In this document: in pieces, positions 39,655-46,478 of the stretch | How the letters are laid out: the number at the start of each line of letters is the position of its first letter | Position numbering within the stretch: the first letter of the stretch is position 1 | IMG/VR virus record: IMGVR_UViG_3300045996_001085 | Span: 1 to 50,970 of that record | Direction: 5' to 3' (one strand) | DNA from: a virus | Length of the DNA stretch: 50,970 nucleotides | Notes under the pieces: model-generated | Database searches by the model: none | The model's input: only the letters and a program-made list of their open reading frames with translations | What the model was told of the DNA's origin: nothing | Position numbers and translations under genes: made by a program

Positions 39655-39821
39655 GGCGATGGATGCTTGTAGAAGAAATTGCGGCGACGAAGTTTTGCCG
39701 CATAACTTGGCGATAGCCCCAAGCTACGGGCCAAATGAGAGAACGGCATCCACGCTTGGATAGCTTTGAGTTTTTCCTCGGTGACTTTGCGAGGACCGCC
39801 GGCTAATCGCTTCGGGTTCAT
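39651..39821 (-). CDS. Small HTH protein
   Basis: 56 aa, ATG at 39821 overlapping the Gp157 stop, and its TGA overlapping the next ATG. After a basic N-terminus (NPKRLAGGPRKVTEEKLKAIQ) it contains FSHLARSLGLSPSYAAKLRRR, a helix-turn-helix resembling Hin/resolvase C-terminal domains. It may regulate the operon or recombination. The double ATGA overlaps make the short gene convincing. Confidence 0.65.
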   Translation of the reverse strand: MNPKRLAGGPRKVTEEKLKAIQAWMPFSHLARSLGLSPSYAAKLRRRNFFYKHPSP

Positions 39822-40315
39822 GTCCGGATCTCCAGTCGAGTGCCTTGGTCCAGGCGGCAGCCCTCAATCTCCCGCCCAGCTTTCAGCGCATTCTTGATTG
39901 CAGCCTTATCCGGATAGGGCGCTGGAGTTGGCGGTGTCACCATGAACTCGTCCGGAACCTTTGCGTCAGGCGCTATCACCACGGCCGGCGGGTTCTTCTT
40001 GATGGCCAAGGTGAACTCAGGCGCTTCGATCTTGGTGATCTCTGCGGCCTCCAGCATCGTCTGCACGTAGTGGCGCACCTGATCGGCACGGCGCTGCACT
40101 CGGAGCGCTCGATCCTTCATGCGCTTCGCCGCAAGGTCGATGTTCTGCGCGAACGTGTCGAGGTTTTGGCACAGCATGGCAACATTCGTGGCCTTTTCAG
40201 TCAGTTCGCCGCCGAGCGCTTCTAACGTGTCCCGGAGCACTTCCTCCGGGATCTCCTCAGCGTCGATCTGCTGCAGCTCGCGATACTGAGCGACAAGTTG
40301 ATAGAGAGCGGTCAT
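39818..40315 (-). CDS. Siphovirus Gp157-family protein
   Basis: 165 aa. The layout matches Gp157: an N-terminal helix (LYQLVAQYRELQQ), an acidic hinge with EEVLRDTLEALGGELTEKA, a long helix (NVAMLCQNLDTFAQNIDLAAKRMKDRALRVQRRA) and a beta end (EFTLAIKKNPPAVVIAPDAKVP...AGREIEGCRL). Family members accompany phage single-strand annealing/recombination genes and were linked to superinfection resistance in Streptococcus phage. Here it lies with SSB-like and Sak4-like genes. Confidence 0.85.
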   Translation of the reverse strand: MTALYQLVAQYRELQQIDAEEIPEEVLRDTLEALGGELTEKATNVAMLCQNLDTFAQNIDLAAKRMKDRALRVQRRADQVRHYVQTMLEAAEITKIEAPEFTLAIKKNPPAVVIAPDAKVPDEFMVTPPTPAPYPDKAAIKNALKAGREIEGCRLDQGTRLEIRT

Positions 40316-40329
40316 GGCGCAACCTCATC

Positions 40330-40980
40330 TCAGAACGGAATATCGTCATCGAACGGCGGTGCTTCCTGTCCAGGCTGGTTCGGATGAGACTGCCGCGGCG
40401 ATGCTCCAGCGTTACGCTTGCGCGTATCCCGAACAGGATTGGCCATGATCATCCGGACAATGTTTTCAAGCTTTTCCGGCTTGGTCTTCTGGTCCAGAAT
40501 TTCGCTGGCCGTCAGTCCGGTGGAAGCTTCGAAAACCGCCACGATGTTTAATCGGTCAGTGTCTTCGCCGGTGTTCTGGTTGGTGCCAAGTTCACGCTGT
40601 AACACCAATCCAATCCGTTTGCCCATCAGTGCCGGGTAGCCGTCAGCAGTTGCTGCTACCATGCGGCGCTCATCGCTATCCCATTTCTCAAACGTGATCC
40701 TGCCGTCTTCGGCATTCTTGGTCCGAGTGCAGCACAGGATCGCCTGTACGATGCTGTAGCCGCGAAGCCTGTCGCCGTCTGGCTTGACCGTGTACAGGTC
40801 CAGGTAGTTTGCTGAGGCGTTGTCGTCAGTCTTGAACGAGAATCCGACCCCTTCGACTTTGTTCTTGCTCAGCAGTTTTTCGGCTCGTGTGATCGTTCCA
40901 ACGTACTTGCCAGTTTCGCGAATCACGGACGCGAAATTATCAGCCTTGCGGGCGTCGTTCGAATTGAGAGATAAGCTCAT
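40330..40980 (-). CDS. Single-stranded DNA-binding protein-like
   Basis: 216 aa. A beta-rich OB-like body (YVGTITRAEKLLSKNKVEG, VGFSFKTDDNASANYLDLYT, RLNIVAVFEASTGL) is followed by a disordered linker (PRQSHPNQPGQEAPP) and the acidic tip DDDIPF, the SSB C-terminal peptide that recruits repair and replication enzymes. It lies between Gp157 and Sak4-like genes. It should coat single-stranded DNA during recombination. Confidence 0.75.
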   Translation of the reverse strand: MSLSLNSNDARKADNFASVIRETGKYVGTITRAEKLLSKNKVEGVGFSFKTDDNASANYLDLYTVKPDGDRLRGYSIVQAILCCTRTKNAEDGRITFEKWDSDERRMVAATADGYPALMGKRIGLVLQRELGTNQNTGEDTDRLNIVAVFEASTGLTASEILDQKTKPEKLENIVRMIMANPVRDTRKRNAGASPRQSHPNQPGQEAPPFDDDIPF

Positions 40981-40993
40981 AAGTTCCTCTGGT

Positions 40994-41635
40994 TTAAGCA
41001 GCTTGTGAAAGCTCGTAGTAAGAAGCGATGGCCTGGTCGACAGCCATCAAGTCGTTTGGAATGTGCTCATCCTCAAAGAGGCCGAGCGGAGTCTTTACCG
41101 TGTCCGCGCCGTTGTTCCTGGTGCTGAACACGTACTGGCCGTTGATGACGTGGGTGCGCAGAACGATCGTTACCAATCCTTCCACGGTGATCTTCTCGTC
41201 TAGAAGTTTCCCAATCGTCTTGGCCTTTGTTTGGCCGGTGTCGCTGGTGTCGGTGTGGGACAACAGATAGACGCGCTTATCCGCCGGCAACGTCATCGCT
41301 GTCGTGAGCACGTCGTAGTAGTGGCGCGCCATCTCGGTGAATTTCTCGTACCCCTTCTCGTGCGCGCGATCCATGAATTCGGTGGCGAGCAGGTACTGGA
41401 AGTCATCGACGAGGATGATTGGGCGCTGCGTCTTTCGCATGGCCGCGCAGATCTCTTGCGAGTTAGCAGACACGATGATGTTTCCGCCGTCCTTCACCGG
41501 CTTCCACGCCTTCGACTTGAAGGGCAGGGGCTTGCTGACGACTTGGATCAACAGCGTCTTGCTCGGGTCCATGTTCCGAAAACTGGTTGATTTTCCCGTA
41601 CCGCTCTGTCCAAGAACCAATGTGGCGATGCTCAT
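40994..41635 (-). CDS. Sak4-like RecA-fold recombinase/ATPase
   Basis: 213 aa. Walker A GQSGTGKST is at residues 9-17 and Walker B RPIILVDDFQYLL at about 71-83. RVYLLSHTDTSDT corresponds to the sensor strand. The size and simple RecA core fit Sak4-type single-strand annealing proteins, which work with a phage SSB; that partner is the next gene. Together with Gp157 this forms the phage recombination module. No exonuclease gene is recognisable nearby. Confidence 0.82.
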   Translation of the reverse strand: MSIATLVLGQSGTGKSTSFRNMDPSKTLLIQVVSKPLPFKSKAWKPVKDGGNIIVSANSQEICAAMRKTQRPIILVDDFQYLLATEFMDRAHEKGYEKFTEMARHYYDVLTTAMTLPADKRVYLLSHTDTSDTGQTKAKTIGKLLDEKITVEGLVTIVLRTHVINGQYVFSTRNNGADTVKTPLGLFEDEHIPNDLMAVDQAIASYYELSQAA

Positions 41636-41810
41636 AGCTCGTTAACTCCGATTGCTCTCGAAAATTCAGCTCTGCAAGTTGTCTGTCGTCGCTCATAGCG
41701 GTTACCCGCGGCGGGCAATGCCCGTGTTTGTTCCAATACGCCAGGTCGCGCTCCATCTTCTGGAGCAGCCGTTCAAGCCAATCGTCGTCTGGCGATGTCT
41801 CGTCGCGCAC
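41463..41810 (-). CDS. Early protein overlapping the Sak4-like gene (uncertain end)
   Basis: 115 aa from GTG at 41810. The first 55 residues are protein-like (DDDWLERLLQKMERDLAYWN, then MSDDRQLAELNFREQSELTSY). After 41635 the frame runs inside the Sak4-like gene for 170 bases and looks like a shadow. The gene is probably real in its first half, and its annotated end is doubtful. Confidence 0.4.
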   Translation of the reverse strand: MRDETSPDDDWLERLLQKMERDLAYWNKHGHCPPRVTAMSDDRQLAELNFREQSELTSYEHRHIGSWTERYGKINQFSEHGPEQDAVDPSRQQAPALQVEGVEAGEGRRKHHRVC

Positions 41811-41985
41811 GGTCCATCCTCCACTTCGCCATGTTCACAACTGGATGGCCCGGGTTCTCGGCATGGAACCTTGCAATCGATGCCTCGGCGCGCTTGCCTT
41901 TCGAGCTCATAGCGATGCGGGCTCGCCACTGCCCATCAAATAAGCGGCACCAGTCAAAAAAGTGGTGGTTATTGAGAAAGCTCAT
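41773..41985 (-). CDS. Small basic early protein
   Basis: 70 aa. SFLNNHHFFDWCRLFDGQWRARIAM is followed by a basic helix (KRAEASIARFHAEN) and KWRMDRARRDIARRRLA. High Arg content suggests nucleic-acid binding. It overlaps the membrane peptide gene by four bases. Confidence 0.5.
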   Translation of the reverse strand: MSFLNNHHFFDWCRLFDGQWRARIAMSSKGKRAEASIARFHAENPGHPVVNMAKWRMDRARRDIARRRLA

Positions 41986-42086
41986 AGCGGCAACCTCGCT
42001 GCAAGACAGGCTGCGATCTGGAATCCCAGCCAGAGGCAGAATGAAACGATGATCAGAGCCAGTCCGATCTTCCCGGCTGTGCTCAT
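41982..42086 (-). CDS. 34-aa membrane peptide
   Basis: ATG at 42086 overlaps the previous gene's stop (ATGA), and TGA at 41982-41984 overlaps the next ATG. The peptide is one hydrophobic helix with a Lys near its start (GKIGLALIIVSFCLWLGFQI, then AACLAARLPL). The coupled start and stop support it. It could modify the membrane early in infection. Function unknown. Confidence 0.55.
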   Translation of the reverse strand: MSTAGKIGLALIIVSFCLWLGFQIAACLAARLPL

Positions 42087-42349
42087 GACAATTTCTCGCG
42101 TATCAGTGCCATGCCTTCCTCTTCCTCGCGATCGATCGCGATCCAGTCGGTGAGGTGGGCGCCAACCTCTTCCGAAAGAGCGGCATGCCGTTTGATCAAA
42201 CTGACGTGCCACTCGAACGCCGTGCGCCATGCGTTCCGCTCAGCAACGGTCGCCCAGAGGTTTGTTTGGATGCTTTCACCCTCGGTATAGCGCTTGCGGG
42301 CGGCAGTAACCGAGCTGATCGCCTGCTTCAGATCTTCCAGCGTGGTCAT
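42083..42349 (-). CDS. Small early protein, paralogue of the gene at 37479-37727
   Basis: 88 aa from ATG at 42349 (ATGA overlap). TTLEDLKQAISSVTAARKRY, WRTAFEWHVSLIKRHAAL and the acidic EEEEGMALIREKLS end match the 37.5 kb gene in order and length. The two share about ten identical residues at the C-terminus, so this is an intra-operon duplication. Function unknown. Confidence 0.6.
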   Translation of the reverse strand: MTTLEDLKQAISSVTAARKRYTEGESIQTNLWATVAERNAWRTAFEWHVSLIKRHAALSEEVGAHLTDWIAIDREEEEGMALIREKLS

Positions 42350-42528
42350 GAGGCGAGCCTCCGAAACAGTGCGGCGTTCATCTCGAACACCTTGCGCAAG
42401 GCCGGTTGATCTGGAGCGCACAACGACGCGTTCTCCTCATTCATCGTCGCCATGAGTAGCGCCTCCATACGATCCTTCGCAGTGATCGTTTTCGGCTCCT
42501 CGCGGAACGTGTCATCGTTGGCTGCCAT
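42346..42528 (-). CDS. Unrecognised small helical early protein
   Basis: 60 aa from ATG at 42528 (a GTG lies just before). DRMEALLMATMNEENASLCA and PALRKVFEMNAALFRRLAS are helical. It overlaps the neighbours' start and stop codons. No family is recognised. Confidence 0.5.
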   Translation of the reverse strand: MAANDDTFREEPKTITAKDRMEALLMATMNEENASLCAPDQPALRKVFEMNAALFRRLAS

Positions 42529-42854
42529 CACGGCGACACTCGCGTCAGGTGCTCGAACTCGTGCCGATCGATCTCACGCACGACCTGAGTTGATGTAGCT
42601 CCGTCATGGCGACGGAACACGACTAGGCCAGCTTTCCACGCGTCACACGCTTCGACATGGTCGTAATACGCTCGCCCGCCTCGCTCGTACTTCACCGTCC
42701 AGTAGCGGACGATAGGAGTGCCAGCCTCGACAGACCCGAGGCCGGCGTGGGGAACGTCCTTCTGGCCCTGCGATGTCATGCACGACTTACGGGCGGTGTC
42801 TGTGGACGTGGGGGAACGGTCAACGATGCTGAGCGTGTGGAGTAGGGTGTTCAT
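42528..42854 (-). CDS. Unrecognised early phage protein
   Basis: 108 aa. After a Ser/Thr-rich N-terminus, the core VRYWTVKYERGGRAYYDHVEAC, DAWKAGLVVFRR, STQVVREIDRHEF reads as a small alpha/beta domain. Its ATG overlaps the stop of the 51-aa gene (TAATGA). No family is recognised. Confidence 0.5.
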   Translation of the reverse strand: MNTLLHTLSIVDRSPTSTDTARKSCMTSQGQKDVPHAGLGSVEAGTPIVRYWTVKYERGGRAYYDHVEACDAWKAGLVVFRRHDGATSTQVVREIDRHEFEHLTRVSP

Positions 42855-43009
42855 TACGCTGCCTGCCTGCGAAGTAGAGCCGGTGTGTACGGGTCCATCA
42901 CCTCAGCCGGTGGCGGATCGGTTTGGATCGGCGTGCGATCGCCATCAGTTTCCCAGGCGAGCAGCTCGCGGAAATATTCGTTCGCTTCGCTATTGCTGTT
43001 GGCGACCAC
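42854..43009 (-). CDS. Small early phage protein
   Basis: 51 aa, GTG at 43007-43009 with GGAG seven bases upstream, TAA at 42854-42856 overlapping the next ATG. A helix (SNSEANEYFRELLAWETDGD) precedes a Pro-rich end (PIQTDPPPAEVMDPYTPALL). The ribosome site and coupled stop support it. Function unknown. Confidence 0.55.
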   Translation of the reverse strand: MVANSNSEANEYFRELLAWETDGDRTPIQTDPPPAEVMDPYTPALLRRQAA

Positions 43010-43024
43010 AATCTTTCTCCAGAG

Positions 43025-43582
43025 TTAGGCAGCTTTCTTCCAGCGTCGACGCGCTGTCGGTGCGTTCTGAGGGATAGCCGGCGTGTTCAGCGCCTCTTCC
43101 TCAGTCCAGCCGGCCTTCAAACGAAATCGGATTCGGCGACACAACTTGCAGGATCGACGCCAGCGGCCCTTGCCGGCATCGGTCATCAATGTGGTCTCGG
43201 GCGTGTACTCGTGACCACGGCGGCAATGCGTCTTGGAGCCGTTGGTGTGGCGCCCCTTAGCTGCACAGTCGCGGAGGTTGTCTTGCCAAGTACCAAGCCA
43301 ATGATGAGATTGCTCCAGGCAAAGTCGCTCATCACAGCGATGACAGACGGCGATGTCCTTCGCCAATTTCACGCCGTGCGTGATCTGCCAGAGCATGCGA
43401 TGACAGCGGACAGTCTTCGCGCGATAGTTCGTCTGCGGATAGCCATCGCTGTTTAGGTTCCCGCTCCAGATCAGGCAGCCGTTTTCGTTGCGCGTACATC
43501 GAGAAAGGACCTTCTCTATCCAACGCTGGTTGTACTCAGCGTCGCTCAGTCGGTGCCATCTAGTTTCGAGATACTTTTGCAT
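43025..43582 (-). CDS. HNH homing-type endonuclease
   Basis: 185 aa. Residues about 35-115 hold the HNH_3-type module: CLIWSGNLNSDGYPQ, CHRMLWQITHGVKL, then VCHRCDERLCLEQSHHWLGTWQDNLRD with the paired His and Asn/Asp. A second Cys set (THCRRGHEYTPETT, RSCKLCRR) forms a zinc knuckle typical of free-standing phage homing nucleases. It probably cuts an allele lacking the gene and so spreads itself. It interrupts the row of small early genes. Confidence 0.88.
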   Translation of the reverse strand: MQKYLETRWHRLSDAEYNQRWIEKVLSRCTRNENGCLIWSGNLNSDGYPQTNYRAKTVRCHRMLWQITHGVKLAKDIAVCHRCDERLCLEQSHHWLGTWQDNLRDCAAKGRHTNGSKTHCRRGHEYTPETTLMTDAGKGRWRRSCKLCRRIRFRLKAGWTEEEALNTPAIPQNAPTARRRWKKAA

Positions 43583-43608
43583 GGAGCTTCGCAGTTCGTG
43601 TGGGCTGA

Positions 43609-43935
43609 TCAGCCAGCGCCGGACGTTCGCTGTTCAAGCCAGTTCTTGTCGAAGTCGGCCATTGCTTTAGCGGGCGTTTCGCCAAAGCCGGCGACGCCAT
43701 CGACGAGATTGGAGCCGTACAGTGCACACCACTGGCTTCCGTCCATCTCGATCGATGGGCGATAAAGGACCGAAGGGCGCTGCATCTCGGCGGCAGCGAT
43801 GCTGAAGTCCTGCCGGATCGCCTCGATGGCATACGAGGCGTCAAGGTGCGCGGCCTCGCGAATGATCGCTCCAACATCGCAGGAGCTAATGCGGCTGCGG
43901 ACGGCGTCGTAAACTGCTTGGTATGTGTCGCTCAT
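43609..43935 (-). CDS. Phage early protein (DUF-type, unrecognised)
   Basis: 108 aa from ATG at 43935. A helical N-terminal half (DTYQAVYDAVRSRISSCDVGAI, then YAIEAIRQDFSIAAAEMQ) leads to RPSVLYRPSIEMDGSQWCAL, YGSNLVDGVAGFGETPAKAMADFDKNW. This W.ALYG.NL..GV.GFG..P..A..DF..NW pattern is widespread in small phage and plasmid proteins and resembles HicB-like antitoxin halves. Function unknown. Confidence 0.6.
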   Translation of the reverse strand: MSDTYQAVYDAVRSRISSCDVGAIIREAAHLDASYAIEAIRQDFSIAAAEMQRPSVLYRPSIEMDGSQWCALYGSNLVDGVAGFGETPAKAMADFDKNWLEQRTSGAG

Positions 43936-43964
43936 GTTCGTTCGCTCTCTGAGGGTGCGATGAC

Positions 43965-44141
43965 CTACCAGCACCGGGCGGGGGAGCACCCCACGCCCGG
44001 AGTGGCGGCGGTATTTGGGGAAAGGCACTGCGAGCGGGTCGGGTGATCAGCACGTCTGCTGAGTCCGCAACTGTGCATAGCCTCTCGCAGAAGGCGTTTG
44101 CTCCATGGCTCTGCCCCGTGCTTCGTGTCCATACACATCAC
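43965..44141 (-). CDS. Possible small ORF downstream of the structured segment
   Basis: 58 aa from GTG at 44141 (ATG at 44138 also possible). A GGGGGA ribosome-like site lies six bases upstream. The N-terminal half is protein-like (DTKHGAEPWSKRLLREAMHS) but the rest is low-complexity. It directly follows the structured region at 44147-44273 and could be a decayed partner ORF or a leader. Weakly supported. Confidence 0.3.
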   Translation of the reverse strand: MMCMDTKHGAEPWSKRLLREAMHSCGLSRRADHPTRSQCLSPNTAATPGVGCSPARCW

Positions 44142-44146
44142 GGTTA

Positions 44147-44273
44147 TTCCCCCTTTAGTGCGTCCGGTTGGGCCACGGGGTCTCTCACCCGTCACCCGAT
44201 AGTCGCGGTTACCCTTTCGACCTTCCCCGACAGCGGGTTCGCTGGGGCTGCACGCAAACCGAGGACGACGTGC
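44147..44273 (-). ncRNA. Candidate structured RNA (omega/HEARO-like?)
   Basis: Read on the minus strand, this 127-base gap folds by eye into four consecutive stems: GCACG/CGTGC (44269-44273 with 44250-44254), CCCC-AGCG/CGCT-GGGG (44225-44247, two nested stems on an AACC loop), GTCG/CGAC (44218-44221 with 44202-44205, enclosing GAAAGGGTAACC) and ACGGG/CCCGT (44175-44192, loop TGAGAGAC). GAAAGGGTAACC followed by ACGGGTGAG resembles, from memory, HEARO/omega RNAs of IscB/IsrB loci. No such nuclease ORF follows. The structure is visible; the family is inference. Confidence 0.4.
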
Positions 44274-44320
44274 AATCTCTATTGAACCTCGGTGAATTCT
44301 GTTCATGGTCAGTGCTCGCT

Positions 44321-45262
44321 CTAGGAGATGGTCTCGAACTCGCGCGCCTTCTCGAAGCTGACGCGGAACCCAGATGCGTTACGGTGTCCGCCGCCGCCGT
44401 ACTGCTTGGCGATCTCGGACACGTCCATTCCGTCGTCACGTGATCGAAGCGAGAACACGCGGCCGTCCGGCGTGTCCCAATAGCAACCAGCGAACGGCTC
44501 ATGCTCGGCGAGCTTGTGGCCCGCATCGCTGGTCAGCGTGTAGGGCAGGTTGGCAACCGGTACGTTGTGGCCGCCGATGTTCATGCGGCGAGTGACGACG
44601 CCTAACAGTTCCGCAATGTCCTTGTGATGCTTGCGCTCGATTGCGCGGCCTTCGGTGCGAAGGTCGTTGATTGGCCAGCGCATGAGGTTGTCCCAGATAT
44701 CGAAGTAGTAGGGATATGAGAAGACCGCCGCCTGGATCTCACGGGTGCCAGGCAGGGCAAAGCGCCAAAGGTCGCGATCTTCGACGTGATCGATCAACGC
44801 CGGGCGTTGCTCATCCCGGAAGAAGAAATCCCAGGTCAGGCCCGCACCGGACTTGTTCATATCGAACACGGTATAGATTCGCGGGCCGCCTTCGATGGAA
44901 TCGAGCGCTACGTTCTCCTGGAAGCGCCGCCAGTCGACGACGCCTGTGTAGGCACCCATGTCGATGACGTAACAGCCGTCCGCTTTCAGATCCTCCACCG
45001 CGCTCTTATGATGGTCTAGCACCAGCACCGCCGACGGCTGATGCAGTTCCATCCAGCGCAGCATCACGTCGCGCTTATAGGAGAAGTCGACGAAGATGAC
45101 GGCGCGGCCTTGAATCGTGACGCCCCCGTTCTCGATGGTCGGCGGTTCCTTCTGATACACGCCAGCATGGAAATCGACTTCGCCAGCGAAGAAGCGATTG
45201 ACGGCCCACGCCGCACCGAAGCCGTCTGCACAGTTACCGTGATAGATGCAAAGAGGTTTCAT
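44321..45262 (-). CDS. DHH-family phosphoesterase
   Basis: 313 aa. Metal-binding DHH motifs appear in order: NCADGFGAAWAV (residues 10-21), FVDFSYKRD, VLDHHKSAVEDL (about 81-92) and IDHVEDRDLW, followed by a C-terminal DHHA1-type nucleotide-binding glycine motif, QYGGGGHRNASGF (about 287-299). Family members hydrolyse nanoRNA, pAp, cyclic dinucleotides or single-stranded DNA 5' ends. In this early operon it may recycle oligonucleotides or destroy a signalling nucleotide. The substrate cannot be told from sequence. Confidence 0.85.
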   Translation of the reverse strand: MKPLCIYHGNCADGFGAAWAVNRFFAGEVDFHAGVYQKEPPTIENGGVTIQGRAVIFVDFSYKRDVMLRWMELHQPSAVLVLDHHKSAVEDLKADGCYVIDMGAYTGVVDWRRFQENVALDSIEGGPRIYTVFDMNKSGAGLTWDFFFRDEQRPALIDHVEDRDLWRFALPGTREIQAAVFSYPYYFDIWDNLMRWPINDLRTEGRAIERKHHKDIAELLGVVTRRMNIGGHNVPVANLPYTLTSDAGHKLAEHEPFAGCYWDTPDGRVFSLRSRDDGMDVSEIAKQYGGGGHRNASGFRVSFEKAREFETIS

Positions 45263-45288
45263 AGACTTTCTCTTGATTTGTGAGAGGA

Positions 45289-45522
45289 CTACAGACTTCC
45301 GGTGTGCTGAGCGAGGCGCTTGATAGCGGCGCGCGCAGCGGCGGTGGCCTTCCGCTCAGTCGCAAAGGCTCCGTTATGTGACGCGTCCTTAACCACGCCC
45401 CACAAAGTCACGCGGTAGTCGAATCGCTCGACCCGGCCGGAATCACAGAGTGTGAATTCGCTTCGGGTCTCGATTTTGAAAGGAACAGTTGCTTTTACGA
45501 TTTGAGTGGCCATGTGCGTCAT
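45289..45522 (-). CDS. Unrecognised small early protein
   Basis: 77 aa from ATG at 45522 (ATG 45513 is an alternative three codons later). A beta hairpin region (QIVKATVPFKIETRSEFTLC, VERFDYRVTLWGVV) precedes a basic Ala-rich helix (ERKATAAARAAIKRLAQ). It may be a small nucleic-acid-binding protein. No family is recognised. Confidence 0.5.
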   Translation of the reverse strand: MTHMATQIVKATVPFKIETRSEFTLCDSGRVERFDYRVTLWGVVKDASHNGAFATERKATAAARAAIKRLAQHTGSL

Positions 45523-45539
45523 CCCACGATCTGTGTCTG

Positions 45540-45725
45540 TTACTTCTGCAACTTGAGCTCGGCATCGTCAGCTGCGAGGGCCAGCCGATTCGCGATGTCG
45601 CGTGCCTGCGCAATCGACAATCCAATGGCGATCTGGCCGTGGCCGATCAGCACGGCGCTGGTGTCGTCACCGTCGCGCGGTGGGAACGGCGAGGCGTTGA
45701 TGCGGAATTCTGATTTGGGGGTCAT
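45540..45725 (-). CDS. Unrecognised small early protein
   Basis: 61 aa. N-terminal loops with a beta strand (AVLIGHGQIAIGL), then SIAQARDIANRLALAADDAE, a helix. Coupled by ATGA overlap to the first gene of the operon. The S.AQARDIANRLA.AADDAE motif is common in small phage proteins (from memory). Function unknown. Confidence 0.55.
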   Translation of the reverse strand: MTPKSEFRINASPFPPRDGDDTSAVLIGHGQIAIGLSIAQARDIANRLALAADDAELKLQK

Positions 45726-45907
45726 GGCTGCTTCTCGATGCGTTCGCGATAGGCCGGCATGGCTTTGTCAGCAAAGTCGGCCGACAGCTCCAGCAGGTAA
45801 TCCAGATTGGCTTTCCGCTTCGCAGGCCAGTTGAAAGAGCGCACAAAGGCGGCTCGCATGTCGGACCAGTGCTTGCGTTCGGCTGGGTTGAGGTACTTGC
45901 TCGGCAT
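45722..45907 (-). CDS. First gene of the early-left operon, probably leaderless
   Basis: 61 aa, helical and charged (LNPAERKHWSDMRAAFVRSF, LDYLLELSADFADKAM). Its ATG (45905-45907) begins only eight bases from the -10 hexamer of the leftward promoter, so predicted +1 is 45908 and the mRNA would have almost no leader. No Shine-Dalgarno is possible in that space. It would be among the first products after induction; function unknown. Confidence 0.6.
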   Translation of the reverse strand: MPSKYLNPAERKHWSDMRAAFVRSFNWPAKRKANLDYLLELSADFADKAMPAYRERIEKQP

Positions 45908-45914
45908 GGGTCGT

Positions 45915-45943
45915 ACACTACGGCCGGCCGTAACTCATGTCAA
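45915..45943 (-). promoter_or_regulatory. Leftward early promoter (PL) with operator
   Basis: Minus strand: TTGACA at 45938-45943, 17-base spacer, TAGTGT at 45915-45920. The perfect palindrome TACGGCCGGCCGTA (45919-45932) covers the spacer and part of the -10. The same TACGG-N4-CCGTA pattern recurs at the rightward promoter and upstream of cI, so it is most likely the CI/Cro operator. It should drive the long operon running from 45907 down to 32240. Confidence 0.8.
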
Positions 45944-45973
45944 CGGGGCGACGTAATTATTTTTAACGGGCAC

Positions 45974-45998
45974 AAAAAACCCGGCTCAAGGGCCGGGT
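45974..45998 (-). terminator. Terminator of the cI transcript
   Basis: Minus strand: ACCCGGC-N6-GCCGGGT stem (45979-45998) followed by six T (45974-45979). It lies 31 bases after the cI stop codon. It should stop cI transcription before the leftward promoter region. On the plus strand the T-run is weak. Confidence 0.85.
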
Positions 45999-46029
45999 GT
46001 TTCGGGATCGCCTATGTGCTGGTTGGGCG

Positions 46030-46437
46030 CTAGCCGGCCTTCTTGGCCTTTCGGCGCTCAGCCTCGATTTCGGCAAGGGCTTCGAGCAGCTTCGTCTCGG
46101 CGTAGCTGCGCTCTATGTTGTTGAGCTTTGACAGTTTGGATTGGGCGACGGCAGGGAAGGGCCAGTCCTGGGGCTCCGTGGGTGGCTCCTGGGCGAATTC
46201 GGCCTCGGGTTCGCCCTTGTCGGTCTCGAGGTAATACGGATTCAGCCGGAGCTTTGCCGCGATCAGGTGCAGCTTCTTGCTCTCTTGAGAGCGATCATTC
46301 TCAAGGTCCGCGAGACCGGAGTAGCTCATCCCGATGAGCTTCGCGAACTCCAGTCGCTTGAACTTTCGGTGCTCCCGCCACCAACGAATTCGGGGGCCAA
46401 GGGAGTCAAATTTCGGCAGTCCTGGTGGTCTCGGCAT
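46030..46437 (-). CDS. CI-like phage repressor (XRE HTH, no peptidase domain)
   Basis: 135 aa from ATG at 46437; the frame is open further upstream across the promoter region, but that extension is not protein-like. The HTH spans residues 15-70: IRWWREHRKFKRLEFAKLI, GMSYSGLADLENDRSQES, LHLIAAKLRLNPYYLETDKG. The C-terminal half (SKLSKLNNIERSYAETKLLEALAEIEAERRK) is a coiled coil for dimerisation and not a LexA-type autoprotease. Divergent from cro with shared operators, it should maintain lysogeny. Induction would not follow RecA-stimulated self-cleavage. Confidence 0.85.
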   Translation of the reverse strand: MPRPPGLPKFDSLGPRIRWWREHRKFKRLEFAKLIGMSYSGLADLENDRSQESKKLHLIAAKLRLNPYYLETDKGEPEAEFAQEPPTEPQDWPFPAVAQSKLSKLNNIERSYAETKLLEALAEIEAERRKAKKAG

Positions 46438-46448
46438 AACCACATTTT

Positions 46449-46462
46449 CACGGACTTCCGTA
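46449..46462. promoter_or_regulatory. Operator copy upstream of cI
   Basis: CACGGACTTCCGTA matches TACGG-N4-CCGTA in all but the first base. It ends 12 bases before the cI ATG (46437). No convincing -35/-10 pair is seen for cI; a GAAAAT at the right distance would again make a leaderless start. Binding here could autoregulate cI. Confidence 0.65.
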
Positions 46463-46478
46463 ACGAGGGGCCGTTGTG

